From an uncultured Collinsella sp. (lineage in GTDB: Bacteria > Actinomycetota > Coriobacteriia > Coriobacteriales > Coriobacteriaceae), in contig CABUDQ010000013.1 in assembly GCA_902490365.1 (NCBI GenBank), forward strand, positions 1 through 45,522: 45,522 nucleotides of DNA. Direction: 5' to 3'. The first letter of the stretch is position 1. Every line of letters starts with the position of its first letter. A program made the translations under genes and the position numbers. This document shows, one piece after another, positions 11,919 to 21,658 of the stretch. The notes beneath the pieces were generated by a model. That model was not told the DNA's origin. It saw nothing but the letters and a program-made list of their open reading frames with translations, and did not search any database.

Positions 11919-14633
11919 ATGGCAAAAGTCCGTGTGTCCACCCTGGCCAAAGAGTTCGGCATGACCTCCAAGGAACTGATGGGTCATCTCGCCGATATGA
12001 AGATTCCCGCTAAGTCCGCTTCCTCCACCTTGGAGGACGCCTATGTCGCCATGGTCCGCAAGCAGCTCGCCTCGGTGATCGAGGCCCGCGCCCAGGAAGT
12101 CGAGGCCGCCAAGCAGGCCGAGGAGCAGGCAGCTGCCGCCGAGGAGGCCGCACGCGCCGCCGAGGCCGAGCGCGAGCGCATCGCGGCCGAGAAGGCACGC
12201 GAGGAGGAGCGCCGCCAGTTTGCCGCAGCCCAGGCTGCCGAGGAGGCTGCCCGCGCCGAGGCCGAGGCCAAGAAGAAGGCCGAGCAGGAGCGCCTTGCCC
12301 GCGAGAAGGAGGAGGCTGCCCGCGAGGCCCAGCGCCGCGCCGTTCCCGCTTCCGACTCCGGTTCGCGCTTCCGTTCGCTGCTCGACCAGATCGCCGCACA
12401 GGAGACCGTGCTCAAGGAGAAGAAGGACGCCGAGGACAAGGCCAAGGCCGAGCGCGCCGCTGAGCGCGGTAACCGTCGTGGCGGCAACAACGACCGCCGC
12501 GGTGGCCGTCGTAACGATCGCAACGCCTCCGACAACAACTCCGAGCGCAACGCCTCCGAGAGCCGTCCGCACAGCCATCGCACCAACGCCAGCAACAACG
12601 TCGCTGCCGGCATGGACTTCCCCAACCCCGACAAGCAGGGCAAGGGCAAGAAGCGCAAGGGCGGTCACAATAACGAAGAGGACCACTACAGCCGCATGGC
12701 TCGCGAGGCCGAGGAGTACAGCCGCGAGAAGGTGCTCGAGGAGGCTCGTGCCGCCGTCGAGGAGGCCTCTCGCGAGTCCACCGGTCGCCGCAAGAAACGC
12801 AAGGAGAAGCGCGAGCGCGAGGCAGCCAAGGCTCAGGAGGAGCGCAAGATAGAGGAGGCGCTGGCCCAGGGCGTGAACCCCGAGGACCTCGACGCCATCA
12901 AGGTCTCCCAGGGCGTTACCGTCCAGGAGCTTGCCGAGGCGCTCGACGTTCCGGCCAACGACATCATCAAGCGCCTGTTCCTGCTGGGTACGCCGCTTAC
13001 CATGACGCAGTCCATGTCCGACGACCTCGTCGAGCTCGTCGCCGACGACCTGGGTCGTCAGATCAAGATCATCACCCCCGAGGAGGAGAACACCTTCTCG
13101 TTCTACGACGATCCCGCCGACCTTAAGCCGCGCGCCCCGGTCGTTACCGTCATGGGCCACGTCGACCACGGCAAGACGTCGCTGCTCGACGCCATCCGTC
13201 ACACCGGCGTGGCTGCCGGCGAGGCGGGCGGCATTACGCAGGCCATCGGCGCTTCGCAGGTCATGATCAACGACCGCAAGATCACCTTCATCGATACCCC
13301 GGGTCACGCCACCTTTACGGCCATGCGTGCCCGTGGCGCCAAGGTGACCGACATCGTCATCCTGATCGTCGCCGCCGACGACGGTGTCATGCCTCAGACG
13401 GTCGAGTCGATCAACCACGCCAAGGCCGCCGGCGTACCCATCGTCGTCGCCGTCAACAAGATCGATAAGCCGGGCGCCAACCCCGACCGTGTGCGCCAGG
13501 AGCTCACCGAGTACGGCGTCATCCCCGAGGAGTGGGGCGGACAGAACATGTTCGTCAACATCTCGGCCAAGCAGAAGATCGGTATCGACGACCTTCTGGA
13601 GACCGTGCTGCTCCAGGCAGATGTGCTCGAGCTCAAGGCCAACCCGGACACCTTTGCCTCCGGCAACGTCCTCGAGGCCAAGCTCGACAAGGGCCGCGGC
13701 TCGGTCGCTACCGTGCTCGTGACCCGCGGTACCCTGCACGTGGGCGATACGCTGGTCGCCGGCCTCACCTACGGCCGCGTCCGCGCCATGCTCGACCCCA
13801 AGGGCCGCGCCGTCACCGAGGCCGGTCCCTCCGACGCTGTCGAGATCCTGGGCCTGCAGTCCGTGCCCAACGCCGGTGACGAGTTCCGCGTGTTCGAGGA
13901 CGAGCGCGAGGCTCGTGCCCTTGCCGACGAGCGTTCGCTCAAGGCCCGTATCGAGGAGCAGAGCCGCGTCAAGCACGTCACGCTCGAGAACCTCTTCGAG
14001 ACCATTGCCGACGCCGAGGTCAAGGAGCTCAACCTGATCATCAAGGCCGACGTCCAGGGTTCCATCGAGGCCCTTCAGGACTCGCTCGACAAGATGGATC
14101 AGTCCGAGGTTCGCATCAACACGATCCACTCCGCCGTTGGTGCCATCAACGAGACCGACGTCGTTCTGGCCGACGCCTCCAACGCCATCATCATCGGCTT
14201 TGGTGTCCGTCCCGACGGTAAGGCCCGCTCCGCTGCCGAGCGCGAGGGCGTCGAGATCCGTTGCTACGACGTCATCTACAAGTGCCTCGAGGAACTCGAC
14301 GCTGCCCGTATCGGCATGCTTAAGCCCACCGAGGTCGAGGTCTCCACGGGTACCGCGACCGTCCTGGACACCTTCAAGGTGCCCAAAGTCGGTATCGCCG
14401 CCGGTGTCCGTGTCGAAGAGGGCGAGATCGCCGCGACCGATTCCGTGCGTCTGGTGCGCGACGGCATCGTGGTCTTCAACGGCAAGATCGCCTCGATGCG
14501 CCACTACAAGGACGAGGCCAAGAGCCTCAAGAGCGGTTCCGAGGGCGGCATTGGCCTGGAGAACTTCCAGGACATCAAGCCCGGCGACCAGATCGAGGGT
14601 TACCGCATCGACCAGGTTGCCCGTACCGAGTAG
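11919..14633 (+). CDS. infB: Translation initiation factor IF-2
   Basis: A 904-residue GTPase that places fMet-tRNA on the 30S subunit and promotes subunit joining. An N-terminal IF2_N domain (VRVSTLAKEFGMTSKELMGHL) is followed by a long Ala/Glu/Arg-rich, probably helical or disordered region (about 55-300) and a second IF2_N (about 310-370). The G domain has G1 GHVDHGKT (413-420), DTPGHATF and NKID. Beta-barrel domains and the C-terminal fMet-tRNA-binding domain complete it. The 91-bp gap from nusA holds no gene. A second start site inside the long N-terminus would be possible, as in other bacteria, but none stands out. Confidence 0.96.
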   Translation: MAKVRVSTLAKEFGMTSKELMGHLADMKIPAKSASSTLEDAYVAMVRKQLASVIEARAQEVEAAKQAEEQAAAAEEAARAAEAERERIAAEKAREEERRQFAAAQAAEEAARAEAEAKKKAEQERLAREKEEAAREAQRRAVPASDSGSRFRSLLDQIAAQETVLKEKKDAEDKAKAERAAERGNRRGGNNDRRGGRRNDRNASDNNSERNASESRPHSHRTNASNNVAAGMDFPNPDKQGKGKKRKGGHNNEEDHYSRMAREAEEYSREKVLEEARAAVEEASRESTGRRKKRKEKREREAAKAQEERKIEEALAQGVNPEDLDAIKVSQGVTVQELAEALDVPANDIIKRLFLLGTPLTMTQSMSDDLVELVADDLGRQIKIITPEEENTFSFYDDPADLKPRAPVVTVMGHVDHGKTSLLDAIRHTGVAAGEAGGITQAIGASQVMINDRKITFIDTPGHATFTAMRARGAKVTDIVILIVAADDGVMPQTVESINHAKAAGVPIVVAVNKIDKPGANPDRVRQELTEYGVIPEEWGGQNMFVNISAKQKIGIDDLLETVLLQADVLELKANPDTFASGNVLEAKLDKGRGSVATVLVTRGTLHVGDTLVAGLTYGRVRAMLDPKGRAVTEAGPSDAVEILGLQSVPNAGDEFRVFEDEREARALADERSLKARIEEQSRVKHVTLENLFETIADAEVKELNLIIKADVQGSIEALQDSLDKMDQSEVRINTIHSAVGAINETDVVLADASNAIIIGFGVRPDGKARSAAEREGVEIRCYDVIYKCLEELDAARIGMLKPTEVEVSTGTATVLDTFKVPKVGIAAGVRVEEGEIAATDSVRLVRDGIVVFNGKIASMRHYKDEAKSLKSGSEGGIGLENFQDIKPGDQIEGYRIDQVARTE

Positions 14634-14644
14634 GGGGTAGCGCT

Positions 14645-15055
14645 ATGAAGCAAACGCAGGCAACCCGCCGTCTGGGCGAGCAGCTTCGCGAGAAGCTCGG
14701 TTATATCCTGCTCTTTGAGGTTTCCGATCCGCGTCTCGACCTGGTTACTTTGACCGCGGTCGAGGTCGCGGTGGACCGTTCGTTCGCGCGTGTGTTCGTG
14801 TCGTGCGATGCGAGCCGCTACGACGAGGTCATGGAGGCGCTCGCAAGCGCTAAGGGCCGTATTCGCAGCCTGTTGGCTCGCTCGCTCGATTGGCGTGTTA
14901 CGCCCGAGCTCGATTTTCGCATCGATCGCTCGACCGATGAGGCCGAGCGCATCACGCGTGCGCTGGAAAACGTTCCCGCCACGCTTGCGATCGAAAAGGA
15001 CGAGGACGGCTATCCGATAGCGGATGCCGCCCAGGAGGCAGCTTTAGATGACTAA
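14645..15055 (+). CDS. rbfA: 30S ribosome-binding factor RbfA
   Basis: A 136-residue KH-type cold-shock and assembly factor for the 16S rRNA 5' end. ATG 14645 follows GGGGGTAG. The family pattern is clear: ATRRLGEQLREKLGYILLFEVSDPRLDLVTLTAVEVAVDRS, split here by eye into helix and strands, then ARVFVS and the end of the fold at LDFRIDRSTDEAERI. It lies 11 bp after infB and overlaps the next gene by 8 bp, which is typical of the operon. Confidence 0.92.
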   Translation: MKQTQATRRLGEQLREKLGYILLFEVSDPRLDLVTLTAVEVAVDRSFARVFVSCDASRYDEVMEALASAKGRIRSLLARSLDWRVTPELDFRIDRSTDEAERITRALENVPATLAIEKDEDGYPIADAAQEAALDD

Positions 15056-16091
15056 TTCCGCCGACCTCGCCTCGTGCGAGTCTGCAGATATTCAGCGACG
15101 CATCCTCGAGCTCATCGAGGGTGCGTCCCCCATTGCGATTTCGGGGCACACTTCTCCCGATGGCGACGCCCTGGGCTCCGTGTTGGGTCTGGGCCTCTCG
15201 CTTATGAAGTTTTTCCCTAACAAGGACATTGCCCTGCTGCTGGCAGACGATGATCCGGTTCCGCGCATTTACCGCTTTATGGAAGGCTCCGATCGCCTGG
15301 TACCGGCATCTGCGTATACCGGCAATCCGGACCTGTTCATCTCGGTGGACGTGCCGGTCGTCGAGCGTCTCAATAATTCCGCCGAGGTGCTTCGTCGCTC
15401 CAAGCATGTGGTGTGCTTCGATCACCATCCGGCGCGCGAGGAGTTTGCCGAGCTCAGCCTGAGGCGCGTCGAAGCTGCAGCCTGCGCCATGATCATCGAC
15501 CGCTTCTTGGACAATTGCGGCATTGTCGCACGTGATGGCGTTGCGACCTGCCTGCTGTGTGGCTTGGTTACCGATACCGGCCGTTTTCAGTACCAAAACG
15601 CCGATGCAGCCGCGTTCCATGCAGCCTCGCGTCTGGTTGCCCACGGTGCCGATCCGGCGCGTGTGGCACTCGAGGTTTACCAGAGCATGCGCGTTGAGTT
15701 TTTGCACCTCAAGTCCATCGTTATGGGCCGCATTAAGACGGTGGCCCACGGGCGCGTCGCGTATAGCTACGCGTACCAGAGTGACCTTGAGGCCTGCGGT
15801 GTCACCTCGGACGAGTGCGACGGTCTGGTTGACGTGGTGCGCTCGGTGATGGGCGTCGAGGTCTGTCTGTTCCTGAAGGGCATTGAGGGCGATACCAAGG
15901 TGCGCGGCAACCTGCGCTCCAAGGGCGACCTCAACGTGTCCGAGATCGCTGCTGCCTTTGGCGGAGGCGGACATCCCGCTGCCGCCGGTTTCTCCAACAA
16001 CGGAACGATTCTCGAGACGCTTACCGTGGCACTTCCCATGCTGGCCGAGCTGGTGGGGGAGGATCCCGCTTCGGTGACCGTCGAGCTTTAA
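15048..16091 (+). CDS. nrnA: DHH-family phosphoesterase (NrnA-like nanoRNase/pAp phosphatase)
   Basis: A 347-residue DHH/DHHA1 protein. The metal-binding motifs are visible: TSPDGDALGS (DGD at 38-40), ISVDVP, and the diagnostic FDHHPAREEF with DHH at 125-127. TDTGRFQYQN and the DHHA1-domain GGGGHPAAAGF complete the set. Members degrade 2-5 nt RNA and dephosphorylate 3'-phosphoadenosine 5'-phosphate; some also act on cyclic dinucleotide products. Its place between rbfA and truB is the usual one in Gram-positive bacteria. ATG 15048 overlaps the end of rbfA. Confidence 0.9.
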   Translation: MTNSADLASCESADIQRRILELIEGASPIAISGHTSPDGDALGSVLGLGLSLMKFFPNKDIALLLADDDPVPRIYRFMEGSDRLVPASAYTGNPDLFISVDVPVVERLNNSAEVLRRSKHVVCFDHHPAREEFAELSLRRVEAAACAMIIDRFLDNCGIVARDGVATCLLCGLVTDTGRFQYQNADAAAFHAASRLVAHGADPARVALEVYQSMRVEFLHLKSIVMGRIKTVAHGRVAYSYAYQSDLEACGVTSDECDGLVDVVRSVMGVEVCLFLKGIEGDTKVRGNLRSKGDLNVSEIAAAFGGGGHPAAAGFSNNGTILETLTVALPMLAELVGEDPASVTVEL

Positions 16092-16106
16092 CTTTTTGGA
16101 TGGTAC

Positions 16107-17039
16107 ATGGCTCGTCGTACGCCTTCTCAACTGAATATGCTGCTCGCCGTCGATAAGCCGGTGGGCTGCACGTCCCACGATGTGGTCTCGCAATGTCGGC
16201 GCGCCCTCCATGAGCGTCGCGTCGGCCATGCCGGCACGCTCGACCCCATGGCATCGGGTGTCATGGTGGTGGGTGTTGGCCAGGCCACCCGTCTGCTGGG
16301 CATGCTAACCCTCGATACCAAAAGCTATGTCGCCGACATCTCGTTTGGCGCCGAGACCAATACCGATGATGCGGAGGGCGAGGCGGTCCGCACCGTGGCT
16401 GTTGCCAACGAGCTCCGCGATCCTGCCTATGCCCGTGAGCGCTTGGCCGCCATGCTGGGTCCGCAGATGCAGGTGCCGCCGGCGTTTTCGGCTATCTCGG
16501 TCAATGGCGTTCGCGCCTACAAGTCTGCTCGCGAGGGCAATGCGGTGGACCTACCTCCGCGCCCCGTCGAGGTCTATGCCGCCGACCTGATCGCCGTGGG
16601 AGGCGAAGGTGATACGTGTGTGTGGACCGTGGCGTTCTCAGTGAGCAAGGGTACCTATATCCGTGCGCTCGCTCGCGACTTGGGCCGCGCCTGCGAGAGC
16701 GCCGCGCACATTTCCGCGCTGCGCCGCACGGCCTCCGGTGTTGTTTCCATTGGCGCTTGTCATGCGGTCGAGGAGCTTTCTCCCGAGTCCGCGCCTGGCT
16801 TTGCCCTGGATCCCATTGCGGCCCTGGGCGCCACGCGTGTTGACTTGCCGGGCAATCTTGCCGACGACCTGCTCTGTGGCCGACGCATTCCCGTTGAGCG
16901 TGCGCTTGCCGATTTCGATACCGCGAAGGCGCCTTTTTCGTTGGTGCTCGATGGGGGACTCAAGGCGCTCGCCCGCATTGAGAGTGGCCGCTTTGTCATG
17001 GAGCACGTGTTTCCGCAGGCAATCGGCGGTGTTCGATGA
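16107..17039 (+). CDS. truB: tRNA pseudouridine-55 synthase TruB
   Basis: A 310-residue enzyme making the universal pseudouridine of the T loop. The catalytic Asp46 lies in GHAGTLDPMASGVMVV. The substrate-binding KSYVADISFGAETNTDDAEG, the TPPAFSA-like QVPPAFSAISVNG and the KGTYIRALARDLG motif are all present. A C-terminal extension past residue 250 resembles a PUA-like region. ATG 16107 lies 15 bp after nrnA. The stop overlaps the ribF start (ATGATG), so coupling is likely. Confidence 0.95.
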   Translation: MARRTPSQLNMLLAVDKPVGCTSHDVVSQCRRALHERRVGHAGTLDPMASGVMVVGVGQATRLLGMLTLDTKSYVADISFGAETNTDDAEGEAVRTVAVANELRDPAYARERLAAMLGPQMQVPPAFSAISVNGVRAYKSAREGNAVDLPPRPVEVYAADLIAVGGEGDTCVWTVAFSVSKGTYIRALARDLGRACESAAHISALRRTASGVVSIGACHAVEELSPESAPGFALDPIAALGATRVDLPGNLADDLLCGRRIPVERALADFDTAKAPFSLVLDGGLKALARIESGRFVMEHVFPQAIGGVR

Positions 17040-18043
17040 TGTTGTCCGCTCGCGAGCTCGCGCGTATCTTTTTCGAGGGCGAGTCGGACGAGGCTCGCAT
17101 CGTTACTGCCGATGCGTTTGATGAGTGCGAGCACTTGGGTGCCGCATCGATTGCCATCGGCGTGTTCGATGGTGTGCACCGTGGACACCAGGAACTCATC
17201 GAAGCGCTTGTCCGTGATGCCCGTGCCCATGGCTGCAAGGCGGTCGTGGTCACTTTCGATCCCGACCCGGACGTCGTGGTGAGCCCTTCGCCCGCTCAAA
17301 AATTGATGACGACGGCCGACCGTCTGCATGCCCTGGCTCAAACCGGGGTCGATGCAGTGGTGGCCGTTCCCTTTACGCCTGAGGTCGCGGCGCTCGACCA
17401 TGTCGGTTTTCTCGCACTGTTGTCACGCGTGGTCGACATTCGCTCGATTCGCGTTGGCAGCGACTTTAGGCTGGGTCGCGGCGGTGCTTCTGGTGTTGCC
17501 GAGATGCGCGCCTGGGGTGCCGAGCGCGGCGTTGACGTATACGGGCACGACTTGCTTTGCGAGGGCGGTGAGGCCATTTGCGCCACCCGCATTCGTCACG
17601 AGCTGAGACAGGGCCATGTGGGGCTTGCTGCTGGGTTACTCGGACGCCCGTATATGGTGCGCGGCGGTGTTATTCGCGGCCGTCACGAGGGCTCTGGCAT
17701 GGGCTTTCCCACGGCAAACCTACAGGTTCCCGACGGCATTCAGGTGCCTGCCGATGGCGTGTATGAGGGCCTGTTGCTGGTAAACGACATCGTGTGGCCC
17801 GCTGCCGTTAACGTCGGACTGCCGCCGACGTATGCCGACGATGCGGCATCTGCGCATCTCGAGGCTAATTTAATTGGTTATACGGGCGACCTGTACGGCG
17901 CTTCCGTTTCGCTGGCGTTTACGCGCTGGCTGCGTCCGTCGCGCGTGTTCGATTCGCTGGATGAGTTGATCGCGACCGTCGAGGGTAATATCGAAGATAT
18001 TCGTCACAACTTGGGCGAGCAGGGGGTGAGTGTCCGTGATTAG
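17036..18043 (+). CDS. ribF: Bifunctional riboflavin kinase / FAD synthetase
   Basis: A 335-residue enzyme converting riboflavin to FMN and then to FAD. The N-terminal nucleotidyltransferase domain has AIGVFDGVHRGHQELI (HxGH-like) and VTFDPDPDVVV. The C-terminal flavokinase domain has RPYMVRGGVIRGRHEGSGMGFPTANL, whose GxPTAN motif binds the metal and ATP. ATG 17036 overlaps truB by 4 bp, and the end overlaps dnaG. The truB-ribF pairing is standard in Gram-positives. Confidence 0.95.
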   Translation: MMLSARELARIFFEGESDEARIVTADAFDECEHLGAASIAIGVFDGVHRGHQELIEALVRDARAHGCKAVVVTFDPDPDVVVSPSPAQKLMTTADRLHALAQTGVDAVVAVPFTPEVAALDHVGFLALLSRVVDIRSIRVGSDFRLGRGGASGVAEMRAWGAERGVDVYGHDLLCEGGEAICATRIRHELRQGHVGLAAGLLGRPYMVRGGVIRGRHEGSGMGFPTANLQVPDGIQVPADGVYEGLLLVNDIVWPAAVNVGLPPTYADDAASAHLEANLIGYTGDLYGASVSLAFTRWLRPSRVFDSLDELIATVEGNIEDIRHNLGEQGVSVRD

Positions 18044-20144
18044 CGATGAGGAAAAAGACCAGGTACGCGCTGCGTCCGACTTAGTCGCCATCGTGCAGGA
18101 AACGGTTGAGCTCAAGCCCCGCGGTCATGAGTTTTGGGGTTGCTGCCCTTTTCATGGCGAAAAGACTCCGTCCTTCCACATTATTCCCGCCACGCAGGTG
18201 TGGCATTGCTTTGGCTGCGGCGAGGGTGGCGACGTCTTCACCTATATCATGAAGCGCGAGAACCTGAGCTTTCCCGAGTCAATCCGTTATTTGGCCGATC
18301 GCGCGGGTATTGAGCTGCACGACACCGGAGACCGCCGCGAGCGCGGTACCAAGCGTGCCCGCATCTACGATCTGTGCGCCGAGACCGCCCAGTTCTATCA
18401 CACCATGCTTATGCGCGGTAAGGACGGCCGTCCGCGCGAGTACTTTGCCAGCCGCGGCATGGGTGGCGACGTCTGCCGCCGCTACTGCCTGGGCTTTGCG
18501 CCTGGCCGCAACGCGCTGGTGTCGCACCTGTCCCAGGCGGGTTTTACCCCGCAGGAGATGATCGATGCCAACGTTGCCGTGAGCCGCGGGCGCGGGCAGC
18601 TTGCCGACCGCTTCTACGACCGCGTGATGTTCCCCATTTTTGATGAGCAGGGTCACAACATCGCCTTTGGCGGTCGCATCATGGGAGACGGCCAACCCAA
18701 GTACCTCAACACCGCCGAGACGAGCGTGTTTCATAAAAAGCGAAACCTCTACGGCTTTAATTGGGCCAAGGAGTTTATCGTCGCGCAGGATACCGCCATC
18801 GTGGTAGAGGGCTATACCGACTGCATCGCCTGTTGGGAGGCGGGGATTAAAAACGTCGTCGCCACGCTGGGCACCGCGCTCACGGAGCATCACGTCAAGA
18901 CGCTCACCCGCTTTGCCAAGCGCATCGTGTATATGTTTGACGGCGATGCCGCCGGTCAAAAGGCCGCTCGCCGTGCGATTCAGTTTATCGAGCAGGATTC
19001 TATGGACCTGCGCTGCGTGGTGCTGCCCGACGGTAACGATCCCATGGAGTTCATCACGGCGCACGGCGGAGGGGAGCTGCAGAAACGCATTGACGCCGCC
19101 GAGCCGCTCATGGACTTCGTGTACCGTTCGCTGCAGGAGTCGAGCGACATCTCCACGCCGGGCGGTCGCGCCAAGGCGCTGGAGGATGCGCTGACGCTTA
19201 TCTATCCGCTGCGCGACAGCTATATGATCGACACGTACTTTATTCAAATTGCCGACCTGTTGGGTTTGGATCTGGAGACAGTGCGTGCGAGCTCGGGCCG
19301 TGTGTTTCGCGATGTCGCCAAGCGCGAGGATGCGGAACGACGTCGTGAGCAGAACTATGAGCGCCAGCGGGCACAGGCTGAGCGCTCTGGTAGCGCGGGC
19401 GGTCGGACGTCTGGTTCGCAGGGGGCATCTAGCGGTGCTTGGGCATCGGGCGCGACGCCGCCGGTGTCCGCGCCGGTCGAAGAAGAGCCGTATGACTACG
19501 TCCCGCTCGATGCCTACGGCGCCGCGCCCGTGGAGGTCGTCGACGACCTGCCGCCGATCGACGCGCCTGATGGTATGGGTGCTGTACCTGCGACTGATGG
19601 TTCGGGTGCTCCGGCTGCGGCGGCGCCGATGGTTCTTACTGATCTTGAGCGTAAGTCCTTGGCAGGGGAGCGTGAGCTGCTGACCATGCTCACGAGCTAC
19701 CCCGACCTGTTCCGCACGTATGCCGACCGCATCTGCTCCATCGAGTGGGTTGACCCACGTCACGAGTCCATCGCATGGGCCGTTCTGGCAACGCCGCCGG
19801 GAACCGATCCTGCAGCCTGCATGGATGCGGCGCGCTCGGTGTGTCCCGAGGCGGCAACGCTTGTGAGTGCCGGGCGCATCTCGGCGACGAGCAAGCACCC
19901 CACCGAGACGAACATCGTGTTTATGCTCGATACGCTCGAGCTCTACACCATCAAGCGCCGCATGCGTGCCGCACAGGCCAAGCTGCGCCAGGACCGTTCG
20001 CTCGACGATGAGGCCCGTCGCGCGCTGACCGTGCAGGCCGCGCAGGATTCGCAGCGTCAACGCGAGCTGCAAAAGTCTATCGGCGGCGTGGCGGACCCGT
20101 TCCGTTTGATCGGTCTGGAGGCCGCAGGCACCGAACAGGCCTAG
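18036..20144 (+). CDS. dnaG: DNA primase DnaG
   Basis: A 702-residue primase laying RNA primers at the replication fork. The N-terminal zinc-binding CHC2 domain has CCPFHGEKTPSFHII and WHCFGCGEGGD. The RNA polymerase core follows, with the TOPRIM motifs VVEGYTDCIACWEAG and MFDGDAAGQKA. A low-complexity Ala/Gly/Ser/Pro linker at about 430-540 leads to a C-terminal helicase-interacting part (about 545-700). Start choice: GTG 18036 has AGGGGG 9 nt upstream; GTG 18030 is in frame but too close to it. It overlaps ribF by 8 bp. Finding dnaG inside a rimP-to-ribF operon, directly before rpoD, joins translation and replication genes. Confidence 0.93.
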   Translation: MISDEEKDQVRAASDLVAIVQETVELKPRGHEFWGCCPFHGEKTPSFHIIPATQVWHCFGCGEGGDVFTYIMKRENLSFPESIRYLADRAGIELHDTGDRRERGTKRARIYDLCAETAQFYHTMLMRGKDGRPREYFASRGMGGDVCRRYCLGFAPGRNALVSHLSQAGFTPQEMIDANVAVSRGRGQLADRFYDRVMFPIFDEQGHNIAFGGRIMGDGQPKYLNTAETSVFHKKRNLYGFNWAKEFIVAQDTAIVVEGYTDCIACWEAGIKNVVATLGTALTEHHVKTLTRFAKRIVYMFDGDAAGQKAARRAIQFIEQDSMDLRCVVLPDGNDPMEFITAHGGGELQKRIDAAEPLMDFVYRSLQESSDISTPGGRAKALEDALTLIYPLRDSYMIDTYFIQIADLLGLDLETVRASSGRVFRDVAKREDAERRREQNYERQRAQAERSGSAGGRTSGSQGASSGAWASGATPPVSAPVEEEPYDYVPLDAYGAAPVEVVDDLPPIDAPDGMGAVPATDGSGAPAAAAPMVLTDLERKSLAGERELLTMLTSYPDLFRTYADRICSIEWVDPRHESIAWAVLATPPGTDPAACMDAARSVCPEAATLVSAGRISATSKHPTETNIVFMLDTLELYTIKRRMRAAQAKLRQDRSLDDEARRALTVQAAQDSQRQRELQKSIGGVADPFRLIGLEAAGTEQA

Positions 20145-20254
20145 ATGTTGTGGTCAACCAGCGTATTCTCGCCTATATCCAGTCCTCTTTTTGGGTATAG
20201 ACGCCTATGTGTGTGCTAAAGTATTGAGTCCTGTGGACTATGAAGGGAGAATCT

Positions 20255-21604
20255 GTGCCAAAAAAGACTGAGAGCACGGGTACTGGGCTGGAATCCTACG
20301 TTGCAAAGCTCATGGGCAACGGCTCAAACAGGACTTCGGTAACCGAGGACGAGATTCAGGTCGCCCTGAAGGATATCGATGTTTCTGACGAGCAGCTCAC
20401 CGCGGTGTATTCCGCGCTGCGCAACAGCGGCATCCAGATTATCTCCGCGAGCGGAAACGACGACGCCCCCATGGACGTCGACGATGACGATAACGATACC
20501 GATACTGACGATTTCGATGACGACGACGAGCACGATTCCGGCTCGCTCGACGATCACGAGCTCAAGATGGCCCGTCAGGCCGACGCCGAGATGGGTTCTT
20601 CCAAGAGCAAGAAGAAGCGCACCGTGCGCACGTCCCGTTCACGCTCCCGCGTGCGTGGCATCGATACCTCCACGGTGATGCTGACCGGCGATCCGGTTCG
20701 TATGTACCTCAAGGAGATCGGCAAGGTCGACCTGCTGACCGCCTCCGAAGAGGTCGATTTGGCCATGAAGATCGAGGCCGGTCTCGAGGCCACCGAGAAG
20801 CTCGAGGCTGCCGATGCCGGCGAGCTCGAGCTCACGCGTGCCGAGATGCGTCGTCTTACGCGCATTGAGAACGTGGGCCTCGAAGCCAAGCAGGCACTCA
20901 TCAGCGCAAACCTGCGTCTGGTCGTCTCCATCGCCAAACGCTATGTCGGCCGCGGCATGCTGTTCCTTGACCTGATCCAGGAGGGCAACCTCGGTCTGAT
21001 CCGCGCTGTTGAGAAGTTCGACTACCAGAAGGGCTTTAAGTTCTCCACGTACGCCACGTGGTGGATCCGTCAGGCCATTACGCGCGCCATTGCCGATCAG
21101 GCCCGTACCATCCGTATTCCCGTGCATATGGTCGAGACCATCAACAAGCTCGTCCGCGTGCAGCGCCAGCTCCTTCAGGACCTGGGTCGCGACCCGACCC
21201 CTGAGGAGATCGGTGCCGAGATGGACATGAGCGCCGACCGAGTCCGCGAGATCCAGAAGATTTCGCAGGAGCCCGTGTCGCTCGAGACCCCCATCGGCGA
21301 GGAAGAGGATTCCCAGCTGGGCGACTTCATCGAGGACTCCCAGGCTATCGTTCCGCCCGATGCCGCCAGCTTCTCCATGCTGCAGGAGCAGCTCACCCAG
21401 GTGCTCGACTCGCTTGCCGATCGTGAGCGCAAGGTTATCGAGCTGCGCTTTGGCCTTGTCGACGGGCATCCCCGCACGCTCGAGGAAGTCGGCCGCGAGT
21501 TTGGCGTCACGCGCGAGCGTATCCGCCAGATCGAGTCCAAGACCTTGGCCAAGCTCCGCCACCCGAGCCGCAGCAGCAAGCTGAAGGACTACATCGAGTC
21601 ATAA
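20255..21604 (+). CDS. rpoD: Primary RNA polymerase sigma factor (sigma-70, RpoD/SigA)
   Basis: A 449-residue housekeeping sigma factor. GTG 20255 is chosen for its GAAGGGAGA site; an ATG at 20240 has none. Region 1.1-like residues (about 1-55) are followed by a strikingly acidic Asp-rich stretch (about 75-100) and a basic KSKKKRTVRTSRSRSR block. Conserved regions then run 1.2 (DPVRMYLKEIGKVDLLT), 2 (NLRLVVSIAKRYVGRGM, GFKFSTYATWWIRQAI), 3 and 4 (TLEEVGREFGVTRERIRQIE), ending LRHPSRSSKLKDYIES. A TGCTAAAGT extended -10-like sequence at 20214-20222 may be its own promoter. A strong terminator follows at 21619. Confidence 0.96.
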   Translation: MPKKTESTGTGLESYVAKLMGNGSNRTSVTEDEIQVALKDIDVSDEQLTAVYSALRNSGIQIISASGNDDAPMDVDDDDNDTDTDDFDDDDEHDSGSLDDHELKMARQADAEMGSSKSKKKRTVRTSRSRSRVRGIDTSTVMLTGDPVRMYLKEIGKVDLLTASEEVDLAMKIEAGLEATEKLEAADAGELELTRAEMRRLTRIENVGLEAKQALISANLRLVVSIAKRYVGRGMLFLDLIQEGNLGLIRAVEKFDYQKGFKFSTYATWWIRQAITRAIADQARTIRIPVHMVETINKLVRVQRQLLQDLGRDPTPEEIGAEMDMSADRVREIQKISQEPVSLETPIGEEEDSQLGDFIEDSQAIVPPDAASFSMLQEQLTQVLDSLADRERKVIELRFGLVDGHPRTLEEVGREFGVTRERIRQIESKTLAKLRHPSRSSKLKDYIES

Positions 21605-21618
21605 CCTCGCAAGCAAGA

Positions 21619-21653
21619 AGCGCCCTCAAGCACATCCTCTTGGGGGCGCTTTC
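21619..21653 (+). terminator. intrinsic terminator of rpoD
   Basis: A 12-bp stem (21619-21630 with 21639-21650, one G-U) has an 8-nt loop, ending in a short T run. Confidence 0.7.
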
Positions 21654-21658
21654 ATGTG

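Noticed and set aside
11880..14504. 874-aa minus-strand open frame over infB
   Set aside because: Repetitive LLLGLA-type composition, no domains, and infB is certain.
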